A stretch of 64,000 nucleotides of DNA from Bacillus sp. DNRA2 (GTDB taxonomy: Bacteria; Bacillota; Bacilli; Bacillales; Cytobacillaceae): contig NZ_JABAIT010000013.1 in the NCBI RefSeq assembly GCF_012843265.1, positions 1 through 64,000 of the forward strand, written 5' to 3'. Shown piece by piece: positions 11,685-20,104 of this stretch (within the stretch, counting starts at the first letter, position 1; each line of letters begins with the position of its first letter). The notes beneath the pieces are model-generated. The model had not been told where the DNA came from. It ran no database searches and worked only from the letters and a program-made list of their open reading frames with translations. The translations under genes and the position numbers were made by a program.

Positions 11685-12173
11685 ATGAACAAACAAAACG
11701 CAGACTATTATATTAAACACTTAGAATTAAGTCCACACCCGGAAGGAGGGTTTTATAAAAGCACTGTTAATTCGGAGATTCAAATTGATGTTAGTGGCAA
11801 ACAACGGATGTTATTCACGAGTATTTATTTTTTACTCCGCTCGCAAGATGTTTCGCATTTTCATCGATTAAAATCAGACGAACTTTGGTATTATCATGGC
11901 GGGAGCTCACTGACGGTTCATGTTATTGATGAGTTTGGCGATTATCATGAGCACAAGCTAGGCTTAAATCTTGAAGCAGGGGAAGTACCACAAGTTTTGG
12001 TTCCAAAGAACTCGATTTTTGGATCTTCGGTGATGGAAGAAGGTACGTTTTCTTTAGTCGGCTGTATGGTTGCTCCTGGCTTTGACTTTGAAGATTTCGA
12101 ACTGCTTGCACAGAAGGATTTGCTAGCAATCTACCCGCAGCATGAGGGTATTATTCGAAAGCTGGCAGATTAG
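11685..12173 (+). CDS. DUF985 cupin-fold protein
   Basis: About 162 residues of the YML079w/DUF985 cupin family. Conserved elements include LELSPHPEGGFYKST near the N-terminus, IYFLLRSQDVSHFHRLKSDELWYYHGGSSLTVHVI (jelly-roll core with metal-type His and Glu), and GCMVAPGFDFEDFEL near the end. Small-molecule or sugar binding is suspected for the family but no reaction is established. The ATG at 11685 lies four bases after AAGGTGAG; the ATG at 11670 precedes that ribosome site and is rejected. It may be read through from the MFS gene 29 bases upstream. Confidence 0.85.
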   Translation: MNKQNADYYIKHLELSPHPEGGFYKSTVNSEIQIDVSGKQRMLFTSIYFLLRSQDVSHFHRLKSDELWYYHGGSSLTVHVIDEFGDYHEHKLGLNLEAGEVPQVLVPKNSIFGSSVMEEGTFSLVGCMVAPGFDFEDFELLAQKDLLAIYPQHEGIIRKLAD

Positions 12174-12292
12174 AAATTTTAAAAAACAAATCGACTCTGC
12201 ATTGTCGTAAAAAGTAATGTTAGAATGATAATGAGAGAAAAAATATTTAGATTATAAGGAAAATTGTCAAGGCTTAGGGGGAGAGGGATAAA

Positions 12293-12484
12293 GTGGCTAA
12301 TAAATATTGTCCTATATGTGGTGAAGAAAACGGTTGTATGGCTGGTGCCAAAGACGGTCATTGCTGGTGTAACATTGAAACATTTCCCAGTGGTGTTTTT
12401 GAATTAGTTCCAGCTGAAAGTCAGAAAAAACATTGCATCTGTAAAAATTGCCTAGATAAATATAAGGAAGAACATAATATGTAA
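12293..12484 (+). CDS. Cysteine-rich CWC family protein
   Basis: A 63-residue protein with eight cysteines arranged as CPICG, GC, CWC and CICKNC, the pattern of the small 'CWC' family. The Cys pairs suggest a compact zinc or other metal site, but no function is established. GTG start, preceded by GGGGGAGAGG. It lies directly upstream of the cobalamin riboswitch and btu genes. It ends before the riboswitch, so it is probably transcribed separately. Confidence 0.8.
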   Translation: MANKYCPICGEENGCMAGAKDGHCWCNIETFPSGVFELVPAESQKKHCICKNCLDKYKEEHNM

Positions 12485-12612
12485 AATTTCTTCTTGTACC
12501 TTGCTTCATAGTAAAAGAGATTATCAGAATAATGACTACCAATTTTGAATTATTAATTTACATTTAGAAAAGAGTGTACTATAATTTTTTAGAATACAAA
12601 AAAATAATATAA

Positions 12613-12794
12613 ACGAATAGGTTTCTGAAAAGCTCGACAGAAGAGTTTAAAGACGAAGAGGGAAGTTGGTGAAAATCCAACACGGACCCGCCACTGTATG
12701 CGTGTAGGAAGGTTAGGAATACTCCACTGTGTTAATGAACATGGGAAGGAATAACCGACTGTTAATACGCAAGTCAGGAGACCTGCCTATTTGT
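12613..12794 (+). ncRNA. Cobalamin riboswitch aptamer
   Basis: The conserved B12 elements are clear: GGGAAGTTGGTG and CACGGACCCGCCACTGT in the core, and the B12 box AAGTCAGGAGACCTGCC near the 3' end. P1 forms from 12613-12621 with 12786-12794 (AATAGG with CCTATT plus flanking pairs). It precedes btuF-btuC-btuD/cbiZ, so high adenosylcobalamin should turn these uptake genes off. Confidence 0.93.
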
Positions 12795-12811
12795 GATTTT
12801 TAGGCTTCCTC

Positions 12812-12957
12812 GTGGAAAGGGAAAGTTTAAAGTGCAAGTAATCGAGTTTTCATACATATTTTAGATTACTAGTTTAACATACTACATATATGTTAAGTAT
12901 CTTCATGTTATTCATGTTGCCTTTATCCGACGCTTTCCGCTGGAATAGCGTTTTTTT
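12812..12957 (+). promoter_or_regulatory. Riboswitch expression platform (terminator with possible antiterminator)
   Basis: A terminator hairpin at 12930-12957 (CGCTTTCC with GGAATAGCG, then T7) lies before btuF. GTGGAAAG at 12812-12819, just after the aptamer, can pair with CTTTCCGC at 12933-12940 and would break the terminator stem. This gives a simple on/off switch. The pairing is my inference; the terminator is seen directly. Confidence 0.7.
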
Positions 12958-12987
12958 GTGTTCAAAAATAGAAGGGGGAATTAAAAA

Positions 12988-13974
12988 ATGAGAAATTTTA
13001 TAAAAAAATGGAGTCTGCTTAGCATTGTACTCTTGTTAGCGCTTGGGTTGATTGCTGGTTGCAGTTCAAATGAATCCGGTACTAAGGAGCAAGATAATAA
13101 TAAATCAAGTGAAAAGGCTGATAACGGAGCGGCTTTCCCTGTCACGATTACAGATGACGCAGGACGTAAGGTGAAAATTGACAAGGAACCAAAAAGCATT
13201 GTTTCCATTCAAACTAGCCCAACTGAAATTGCATTTGCCTTAGGTTTAGGCGATAAAATTGTTGGGGTTTCGGATTATGATAACTATCCTAAAGAAGTAA
13301 AGAAGATTCAAAAAGTCGGTGCACAAGATATTAACACTGAGGTAGTTCTTTCCTTACAACCAGATATGGTGTTTGTGACAGATTATCATTATGAAACACA
13401 TCGAGATATTTTGAAGCAGTTTGAAGATGCTGGAATTGATGTCATTGTTGTAGGTGATGCCACTTCCTTTAAAGATGTTTATGGTAAAATTGAAATGATT
13501 GGGAAAGCAACTGGAACTGAAGAAAAGGCTAAAGAAATTGTAACTAATATGCAAGATCGTTTAGCAAAAATTAAAGAAACTGCTAAAAAAGAAGTTAAGG
13601 ATAAAAAGAGAGTATGGGTTGAAGTAGCACCTGCTCCAGATATTTATACAACAGGCAAAGGAACATTTATGAATGAAATGCTTGAAGCTATTCAAGCCGT
13701 TAATGTTGCTGCAGATCAAGAGGGTTGGGTAAAATTGACGGAGGAAGAAATCGTAAAATTAAATCCAGATGTTATTGTTACAACATATGGTTACTATGTT
13801 GATGAGCCAAGTAAACAAGTATTAGCTCGTAAGGGATGGGCTGAGGTGCCGGCAATCAAGAATAACCAAATTTTTGACGTCGAAAATGATACCGTTACTA
13901 GACCTGGCCCTCGTTTAATAGAAGGAGTCGAGACTCTTGCAAAATTCATTTATCCGGAAGTTTTTGATAAATAA
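12988..13974 (+). CDS. btuF: Cobalamin ABC transporter substrate-binding lipoprotein
   Basis: A 328-residue class III (helical backbone) binding protein. It has a lipoprotein signal peptide with lipobox LIAGC (Cys25), a low-complexity Ser/Asn/Lys linker, then the two-lobe BtuF/FhuD-type domain starting ITDDAGRKVKIDKEPKSIVS. It delivers corrinoids to the BtuCD transporter at the outer membrane face. Orthologous in arrangement to B. subtilis YvrC. It is first in the riboswitch-controlled operon, ATG after AGAAGGGGGAA. The family also binds haem and siderophores; the riboswitch and CbiZ fusion decide for corrinoids. Confidence 0.9.
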   Translation: MRNFIKKWSLLSIVLLLALGLIAGCSSNESGTKEQDNNKSSEKADNGAAFPVTITDDAGRKVKIDKEPKSIVSIQTSPTEIAFALGLGDKIVGVSDYDNYPKEVKKIQKVGAQDINTEVVLSLQPDMVFVTDYHYETHRDILKQFEDAGIDVIVVGDATSFKDVYGKIEMIGKATGTEEKAKEIVTNMQDRLAKIKETAKKEVKDKKRVWVEVAPAPDIYTTGKGTFMNEMLEAIQAVNVAADQEGWVKLTEEEIVKLNPDVIVTTYGYYVDEPSKQVLARKGWAEVPAIKNNQIFDVENDTVTRPGPRLIEGVETLAKFIYPEVFDK

Positions 13975-15007
13975 GATTACTTGGTTTTATTTTATAAGTG
14001 GAGGGCTTGTACTTGCTGCAGCCCTCCTTGGGTTATTTATTAGTAGTGTACAAGTTCCTGTACCTACTATATTACATATTATTTTAGAGAAAACCCTTGG
14101 GCTTGGTTGGCTTGATAGTATTCCTCGAAATGAAGAGATGATTATTTGGAATATCCGTCTGCCAAGAGTTTTGCTAGCCTTCTGTGTTGGCGCTTCACTT
14201 TCGTTGGCGGGTGCGGCTTTCCAAGGACTTCTACGAAATCCTTTGGCTGATCCATATACAATTGGTGTGTCCTCGGGAGCTTCACTCGGAGCAGTAATGG
14301 TTTTGTTCTTCCAATTTTCAATTATCGGTTTAGGAAGCTTTACTCTTCCTGTTGTGGCTATACTAGGTGGATTTTTAGCATTATTTATTGTCTTCGGCCT
14401 TGTTCGTTTAAGTAGTCGTAGCTTGGCAATTGAAACAATTATTTTGGCTGGAATCATTGTTAGTGCATTTATTGGAGCTGTAGTTTCGCTGATTATTTCA
14501 TTAAGTGACCGAGATTCCATGACTCAAATTATTTATTGGCTATATGGTAGTGTTGCCATGCGGGGATGGGATCACGTTGGCTTAATGATTCCGTTCATGT
14601 TGATTGGTTCAATTATTTTGTTTTATCATACTCGAGAATTAAATGCGCTAGCTCTCGGTGAGGAAACGGCTGATCATATAGGTGTTGATGTAAAACGTGG
14701 AAAAATGTACATACTAATTGGAGCCTCGTTATTAACAGGAGCAGCTGTTGCGGTATCTGGCTCGATAGGTTTTGTCGGATTGGTCATTCCGCATCTAATC
14801 CGTTTAGTAACAGGCCCAAACCATCGTCATGTATTGCCACTTTCATTACTTGTCGGTGGGGCTTTTCTGGTGTTAGCGGATTTACTTTCCAGAACTATCA
14901 TTGCACCTAAAGAGTTGCCGATAGGTGTGATTACGGCATTGGTGGGTGCACCGGTTTTTGCTCTGTTATTGATACGAGAAAGAATTGGGCGGAGGGAGCA
15001 TAAATGA
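13937..15007 (+). CDS. btuC: Cobalamin ABC transporter permease
   Basis: A 356-residue FecCD/BtuC-type permease with about ten membrane helices. Family motifs seen are RLPRVLLAFCVGASLSLAGAAFQGLLRNPLADPYTIGVSSGA and, near the end, GSIGFVGLVIPHLIRLVTGPNHR. The most likely start is TTG 13937, nine bases after GGAG and overlapping the btuF 3' end by 38 bases. A later TTG at 13964 is possible. The stop overlaps the start of btuD by four bases (ATGA type), indicating tight translational coupling. Corresponds to B. subtilis YvrB. Confidence 0.9.
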   Translation: MQNSFIRKFLINKITWFYFISGGLVLAAALLGLFISSVQVPVPTILHIILEKTLGLGWLDSIPRNEEMIIWNIRLPRVLLAFCVGASLSLAGAAFQGLLRNPLADPYTIGVSSGASLGAVMVLFFQFSIIGLGSFTLPVVAILGGFLALFIVFGLVRLSSRSLAIETIILAGIIVSAFIGAVVSLIISLSDRDSMTQIIYWLYGSVAMRGWDHVGLMIPFMLIGSIILFYHTRELNALALGEETADHIGVDVKRGKMYILIGASLLTGAAVAVSGSIGFVGLVIPHLIRLVTGPNHRHVLPLSLLVGGAFLVLADLLSRTIIAPKELPIGVITALVGAPVFALLLIRERIGRREHK

Positions 15008-16497
15008 TAAAGGTTGAGAACTTAATTGGTGGCTACATGAATTGTCCCATTATAAACGGTCTGAATTTTGAGATTCAAAAGGGTGAATTTTTTGCTCTTC
15101 TTGGGCCAAACGGCAGTGGAAAATCCACGCTTTTTCGTCTTGTAACAGGTCAGCTGCCAGTTATGGAGGGTAAAATTAAACTTTGTGGGCAAGATATTTC
15201 TTCTTTTTCCAAACTAGAAAAAGCGAAAAAATTGGCAGTTCTCACCCAGGAAGTTCAGGTCTCGTTTGATTATACAATCGAAGAAATCGTAAGCTTAGGT
15301 CGATACCCACATCAAAAAGGAATCCTAAAACAGCTCTCGAAATCCGATTGGAATGTGATTGAAGAGGTCATGGAAATCACCAATATCAGCCATTATCGAA
15401 AAACACCGTTCCGCATGTTAAGTGGTGGGGAGAAACAAAGGGTCCTCCTGGCTAAAGCGTTGGCACAAGAACCTGAAATTTTACTATTAGATGAACCTAC
15501 TAATCATCTTGATATAAAACATACGATGCAAATGTTGGATTTATTAAAAGAAAGACAACAGTCGCTGGAATTAACAGTTTTTGCAATTTTACATGACTTG
15601 AATCTTGCTTCACTTTATGCAGATCGAGTCGCTTTGTTGCACAATGGAAAGTTTTTGGAAGTCGGTGGTGTTGACACGTTAAGAAACGTGCAGCAATTAA
15701 AGGAAGTGTATGAGGTAGAGTTGTATTCACAATCACATCCAATCCTTCCAAAACCGCAAGTGTTAATGACACCAAATTTATCTAATAATGATGAATCAGT
15801 GCGATTTGAAGACTCCTATTGGCTTGAATATACCAATGACTTACTGCATGTTGAGTTCAATCAGTCACTACGGACAATATCTAATGGAACAGTAGGAGAC
15901 GGAATTGGGTGGTTAAAACATTTTTGCTATTTTCCTGTTGGTGAACATATCGCTGGTTTACCACATGATTTGAAAATGAAAGAGCATTTTGCTAAGCATT
16001 CTATTCCTCATGAACAATCGTTTGGAATAGAAACTGATTATGTGCAAGAGAATTCGGTAATTTTTCACGATGAAATCGATGGAATACAGATGCTAGCGGT
16101 AGTGACAATTGGAGTGCAAGTTTTTGAAGATGATCATGGTGAAACGCTTTCTAGCGGAATATCCATTACGCATAATTCAGTTCATTTGATGCTATTCGTT
16201 GATGCTAATTTAACAGATGGTGCCCTTATTACTGCATTAATGGCAGCGACACAAGCGAAGGTGAAGGCTTTAAATGATTTAGCATATTGTGATGCCGAAG
16301 GTGCTTCATGTAATGATTCAATCCTGCTAGGATTTACACAAATGGGAGAAAAAGCAGTTAATATAGGAAATGGATCATTAATCGGAAAATCAATTAGTCA
16401 ATTTACTTATCGTGTTGTGTATGAGGCAGTAAATAAGTATTTAAGTCGTAGCTTACAAGTAGCTAACCTATTGAATTCGGAAAATGTCTTTTGTTAA
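15004..16497 (+). CDS. btuD: Cobalamin ABC ATPase fused to adenosylcobinamide amidohydrolase (BtuD-CbiZ)
   Basis: A 497-residue two-domain protein. Residues about 1-255 are an ABC ATPase with Walker [10 protein letters not shown], signature LSGGEKQR, Walker B ILLLDEPTNHLD and a switch His (ILHDLN). After a linker, residues about 270-490 are a CbiZ domain (RTISNGTVGDGIGWLKHFCYFPV, GISITHNSVHLMLFVDANLTDGALI, CDAEGASCNDSILLGFT). CbiZ removes the aminopropanol arm of adenosylcobinamide to give cobyric acid, so incomplete corrinoids can be rebuilt. The fusion couples import to salvage and is also known in B. subtilis YvrA. Last gene of the operon, followed by a strong terminator. Confidence 0.9.
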   Translation: MIKVENLIGGYMNCPIINGLNFEIQKGEFFALLGPNGSGKSTLFRLVTGQLPVMEGKIKLCGQDISSFSKLEKAKKLAVLTQEVQVSFDYTIEEIVSLGRYPHQKGILKQLSKSDWNVIEEVMEITNISHYRKTPFRMLSGGEKQRVLLAKALAQEPEILLLDEPTNHLDIKHTMQMLDLLKERQQSLELTVFAILHDLNLASLYADRVALLHNGKFLEVGGVDTLRNVQQLKEVYEVELYSQSHPILPKPQVLMTPNLSNNDESVRFEDSYWLEYTNDLLHVEFNQSLRTISNGTVGDGIGWLKHFCYFPVGEHIAGLPHDLKMKEHFAKHSIPHEQSFGIETDYVQENSVIFHDEIDGIQMLAVVTIGVQVFEDDHGETLSSGISITHNSVHLMLFVDANLTDGALITALMAATQAKVKALNDLAYCDAEGASCNDSILLGFTQMGEKAVNIGNGSLIGKSISQFTYRVVYEAVNKYLSRSLQVANLLNSENVFC

Positions 16498-16535
16498 GCT
16501 TATATGGACAATGATGCGGTTAAGAAGAAATAGAG

Positions 16536-16577
16536 AAAGTGTCACCAATAACATCTATTGGTAACACTTTCTTTTTG
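16536..16577 (+). terminator. Terminator of the btu operon
   Basis: AAAGTGT-C-ACCAATA pairs with TATTGGT-A-ACACTTT around a five-base loop and is followed by CTTTTTG. Confidence 0.9.
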
Positions 16578-16583
16578 TATTCG

Positions 16584-16609
16584 ACAAAATTCGGGTGGTG
16601 CCTGTCACC
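16584..16609. repeat. Dispersed hairpin repeat, copy 2
   Basis: AAATTCGGGT followed by GGTG-CCTGT-CACC, differing from the copy at 10378-10403 at two of 26 positions. It lies directly behind the btu terminator. Confidence 0.7.
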
Positions 16610-16644
16610 TAATTTTAGTTTTATGGTCATAAATGGGAGAGGTA

Positions 16645-16680
16645 ATGCGAATGTTATATGGTGAGGAAATTCAATTGTGA
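16645..16680 (+). other. Possible 11-codon leader peptide
   Basis: A minimal reading frame encoding MRMLYGEEIQL, preceded by GGGAGAGG and followed nine bases after its stop by a terminator hairpin. It precedes the PBP gene. A leader-peptide role is speculative, because no codon runs typical of amino-acid attenuators are present. Confidence 0.25.
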
Positions 16681-16688
16681 TTTTCGTA

Positions 16689-16716
16689 AACGCCTATATA
16701 TTGGCGTTATTTTTTT
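16689..16716 (+). terminator. Terminator-like hairpin in the PBP leader
   Basis: AACGCC-TATATATT-GGCGTT followed by AT7. It lies only 22 bases before the PBP start and inside the longest open frame of that gene, so it both argues for the later start and suggests leader attenuation. Confidence 0.65.
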
Positions 16717-16738
16717 GGTGGAAAGTAGGAGCGTAGTC

Positions 16739-18847
16739 GTGGGAAGAATGGAAAGAAGGCAACAACGCAGATCATTTAAGCAGTTTTTAGGTCTCTTAAA
16801 ATCAAAAATGGTTATTAAAAGAATTCTTTTAGCAGGCCTTGTGATAGCACTAAGCTGCATTTTAATTGTAAATATTTTTATTTGGACAAGCGATGTCACG
16901 AAGCTAGAGGAGCCAGCGCCGCAACCAACGATAATTTTCGACCAAAATGAGGCTGTTGCTAGTAAAATTGCCAGTTCGAATATTGAAGGTGTTCCAATAG
17001 AGCAAATTCCAAATCAAATGATTCATGCAGTGATCGCCACGGAAGATCAACAATTTTACAAGCATCATGGGCTCAATTATTTAGGTATAGCTCGAGCGAT
17101 GACCCAAAATATTTTTAGCGGAGAGATAGTAGCTGGTGGAAGCACCATTACCCAGCAGCTCGCAAAAAATGCCTTTTTAACGAATGAAAGAACCTATACA
17201 CGAAAGCTTAAAGAATTAATATTAACGAAAAAAATTGAACGGACTTATTCTAAAAATGAGATTATTGAACGTTATTTAAATCAAATTTATTTTGGTGAGG
17301 GAGCTTGGGGGATTCAGCGGGCTGCTCAAACATACTTTGGGAAAGATGCCAGCGAATTAACACTGAACGAATCTGCGATACTTGCAGGCTTAATAAAAGC
17401 GCCGTCGGTCTTATCTCCTTTTAAAAACATGGAGAAGGCCATTGAACGGAGGAATTTGGTTCTCTCCTTAATGGAAAAAGAAGGTTATATTACAGAAAAT
17501 GAAATGGGCGAGGCCAAGCGGGAAACGATTGAATTAGTTGAAACTGAAAAGGATGATTACGAAGGGAAATATCCGTATTATATTGATCACATCATTGCAG
17601 AAGCAATTCAAAAGTACGGATTAACTGAAAAAGAGATCCTTTCTGGTGGACTTCGCATTTATACAGAAATGAATCCAAACATCCAAACTTCGCTGGAACA
17701 GGTTTATGCCAATGGGGGGATGTTTCCTTCGAGTTCACCTGATCAGTTAATTCAAAGTGGCGCGATTTTTATCAACCCATCCACCGGTGGTATTTCCGCA
17801 CTAGTTGGCGGAAGAGGTGAGCATGTGTTCCGTGGCTTCAATCGAGCAACACATCTGAAAAGGCAACCAGGTTCCACGATGAAGCCGCTTGCTGTTTATA
17901 CACCAGCATTAGAAGCGGGCTATGAGGTAACTGATACTTTGAAAGATCAGCCCATAAATATTAATGGCTATCAGCCGACAAACTTTGATAAAACTTACCG
18001 TGGTGATGTCAGCATGTACAAAGCCGTTATTGATTCTTTAAATGTTCCGCCGGTTTGGTTGTTGGATAAAATCGGTGTCAATAGTGGCACCAACGCTGTT
18101 GAGCGGTTTGGAATACCATTGACTGCAAGCGATCATTCACCAAGCTTGGCGCTAGGGGGAATGAATGAAGGAGTCTCACCATTAGTAATGGCTCAGGCGT
18201 ATTCTACCTTTGCAAATAATGGAGAAAGAGTAGAGGCTCATGCAATTCAAAGGATCGAGGATGCCGAAGGGAATGTCCTAGCTAAATGGAAAGAGCGAGT
18301 GGTAAAGGTTACCGATTCAAAAATTACTCAGAAGATGACCTATATGCTTAAGGGGGTTGTCGATGAAGGGACCGGGACAAAGGCTCAAGTATCTGGTATG
18401 GACATTGCAGGGAAAACGGGTTCAACCCAACTTCCATTTGCGAATTCAAGTGGTACAAAGGACCATTGGTTTGTCGGCTATACGCCTGAAATTGTAGGTG
18501 CTGTCTGGCTTGGTTACGACCAAACTGATGATAGCCATTACCTAGTTGGGTCGAGTGGTGCTACGGCACCGAGGATTTTTAAAGAAGTTCTTTCCGGAGC
18601 CAATTCCGAATTTTCTAAGAAAAAATTTGAATTAGATACAGTTGGAAAGCAAATTAGTAACGAACTAAAGAAAATTGAAAAGCAGAAGAAGAACGAAAAT
18701 AGCCAAAAACAAAAACAGGACATGAATCACAAGGAAAATAATGATGAAAAGAAAAAGGAAAAAGAAATGAAAAAGGCTGAAAAACAGCATGGTAAAGGGA
18801 ATGGTAACGGTAACGGAAAGGAAAAGCGAGATAAACACAAAGAATGA
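16739..18847 (+). CDS. Class A penicillin-binding protein (PBP1A family)
   Basis: About 702 residues. A short cytoplasmic N-terminus is followed by one membrane anchor (KRILLAGLVIALSCILIVNIFI), a GT51 glycosyltransferase domain (ATEDQQFYKHHG with catalytic Glu, GGSTITQQLAKN) and a transpeptidase domain with all three motifs: the Ser-x-x-Lys box in GSTMKP, SLN, and KTGST. The C-terminus is a Lys/Glu/Asn/Gly-rich tail of about 60 residues. It polymerises and cross-links peptidoglycan outside the membrane. Closest in plan to B. subtilis PbpF/PbpG (spore-related or auxiliary). The start GTG 16739 follows TAGGAG by about eight bases. An in-frame ATG at 16658 is rejected because a terminator hairpin lies between. 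Confidence 0.9.
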   Translation: MGRMERRQQRRSFKQFLGLLKSKMVIKRILLAGLVIALSCILIVNIFIWTSDVTKLEEPAPQPTIIFDQNEAVASKIASSNIEGVPIEQIPNQMIHAVIATEDQQFYKHHGLNYLGIARAMTQNIFSGEIVAGGSTITQQLAKNAFLTNERTYTRKLKELILTKKIERTYSKNEIIERYLNQIYFGEGAWGIQRAAQTYFGKDASELTLNESAILAGLIKAPSVLSPFKNMEKAIERRNLVLSLMEKEGYITENEMGEAKRETIELVETEKDDYEGKYPYYIDHIIAEAIQKYGLTEKEILSGGLRIYTEMNPNIQTSLEQVYANGGMFPSSSPDQLIQSGAIFINPSTGGISALVGGRGEHVFRGFNRATHLKRQPGSTMKPLAVYTPALEAGYEVTDTLKDQPININGYQPTNFDKTYRGDVSMYKAVIDSLNVPPVWLLDKIGVNSGTNAVERFGIPLTASDHSPSLALGGMNEGVSPLVMAQAYSTFANNGERVEAHAIQRIEDAEGNVLAKWKERVVKVTDSKITQKMTYMLKGVVDEGTGTKAQVSGMDIAGKTGSTQLPFANSSGTKDHWFVGYTPEIVGAVWLGYDQTDDSHYLVGSSGATAPRIFKEVLSGANSEFSKKKFELDTVGKQISNELKKIEKQKKNENSQKQKQDMNHKENNDEKKKEKEMKKAEKQHGKGNGNGNGKEKRDKHKE

Positions 18848-18861
18848 TGATGAAGTAAAAT

Positions 18862-18896
18862 ATCAAAGCAATCCTTCTGGTTAATTTGATTTTTTT
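18862..18896 (+). terminator. Weak terminator after the PBP gene
   Basis: ATCAAA pairs with TTTGAT around an imperfect inner stem and is followed by T6. Confidence 0.55.
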
Positions 18897-18981
18897 CATA
18901 TTTTTCAGTGAACGATCGCTCAGTATGTAGTAAAATAGGATTATTAGATAAAGATTAGTACTTCTTTATAGGGGGAAAAAG

Positions 18982-19947
18982 GTGAACACTCAATTAAAAA
19001 ACGATTTTAAACTTTTTGCTTTAAATTCAAACAGAGAGCTAGCAGAAGAAATGGCACAGTTGCTGGGATGTAGGCTAGGTGAATGCTCTGTCACGCAATT
19101 CAGCGATGGAGAAATTCAGATTAATATTGATGAAAGTGTTCGCGGATGTGACGTATATGTCGTTCAATCAACCTCACAGCCAGTAAATACACATGTTATG
19201 GAGCTTTTGATATTATGTGATGCCTTGAAAAGGGCTTCAGCACGGGAAATCAATGTGGTCATTCCCTATTTTGGTTATTCTCGCCAAGATCGTCAGGCTG
19301 GTCCGCGTGAACCAATCACTGCTAAGCTAGTTGCAAACCTACTGGAAGCAGCTGGTGCAACACGAGTTATTACCATTGACCTTCATTCTCCACAGCTTCA
19401 AGGATTTTTTGATATTCCTGTTGATGAATTACGTGGTGCACCAATCCTCGCGCACTACTATGAAGAAAAAGGGTTAGACGATATTGTGGTCGTTGCACCG
19501 CATAAAGGTGGCGTAACAAGAGCACGGAAAATGGCGAGTGAACTACACACACCATTAGCATTAATTGATAAACGTGATTCTGAACCTGATTCACCTGAGG
19601 AAATCAACATTATTGGTCAGGTTGAAGGGAAAGTGGCTATTTTATTTGACGATTTAATTAACACTGCTGACACAATTACTACAGCTGCGCATGCATTAGT
19701 TGCTGGGGGAGCAAAAGAAGTTTATGCTTGTTGTACTCATGCTGTTTTCTTAGAGTCAGCAATTGGCAAAATCGAAGCATCACCAATCAAAGAATTAGTG
19801 ATTACCAACACCATTAAATTATCAGACGATAAAAAGTTGGACAAAATGGTAACGTTATCAGTCGCTCCATTACTTGTTGAGGCTATCCGCCGTATCCACA
19901 ATGAAAACCCAGTTAGTCCATTATTCGAGTTTAGTTATCATTTATAA
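18982..19947 (+). CDS. prs: Ribose-phosphate pyrophosphokinase (paralogue)
   Basis: A 321-residue PRPP synthetase that makes 5-phosphoribosyl-1-diphosphate from ribose-5-phosphate and ATP. Seen: [16 protein letters not shown] near the N-terminus, the ATP-loop region [18 protein letters not shown], and the PRPP-binding loop near residue 220, which reads [11 protein letters not shown]. The usual bacterial loop is DDMIDTAGT, so here Asn and Asp replace Asp and Gly. The housekeeping prs normally sits beside glmU; this copy stands alone between terminators and is probably a second, divergent isozyme. GTG start after GGGGG. Catalytic competence is likely, since the DD and Thr residues remain. Confidence 0.88.
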   Translation: MNTQLKNDFKLFALNSNRELAEEMAQLLGCRLGECSVTQFSDGEIQINIDESVRGCDVYVVQSTSQPVNTHVMELLILCDALKRASAREINVVIPYFGYSRQDRQAGPREPITAKLVANLLEAAGATRVITIDLHSPQLQGFFDIPVDELRGAPILAHYYEEKGLDDIVVVAPHKGGVTRARKMASELHTPLALIDKRDSEPDSPEEINIIGQVEGKVAILFDDLINTADTITTAAHALVAGGAKEVYACCTHAVFLESAIGKIEASPIKELVITNTIKLSDDKKLDKMVTLSVAPLLVEAIRRIHNENPVSPLFEFSYHL

Positions 19948-19956
19948 AAAATAAAG

Positions 19957-20001
19957 CAGGATGTACTCTTCTACAGACAGAAGAATGCATCCTGTTTTTT
20001 T
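19957..20001 (+). terminator. Terminator of prs
   Basis: CAGGATG (19957-19963) pairs with CATCCTG (19988-19994), with an inner CTTCT/AGAAG stem, and is followed by T7. Confidence 0.9.
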
Positions 20002-20104
20002 GGGGAAAATGTCGCGTTTAATACCCTTCATTATCTTATTATTTTGATATAATAACTTTTATGCGGTTATCGAATTAGTAAGTGAAGGGTAGAGGTGTGT
20101 TTTT

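Noticed and set aside
13987-14520. Long minus-strand frame opposite btuC
   Set aside because: It is the shadow of a permease gene; the product is compositionally unlike a protein and has no ribosome site.
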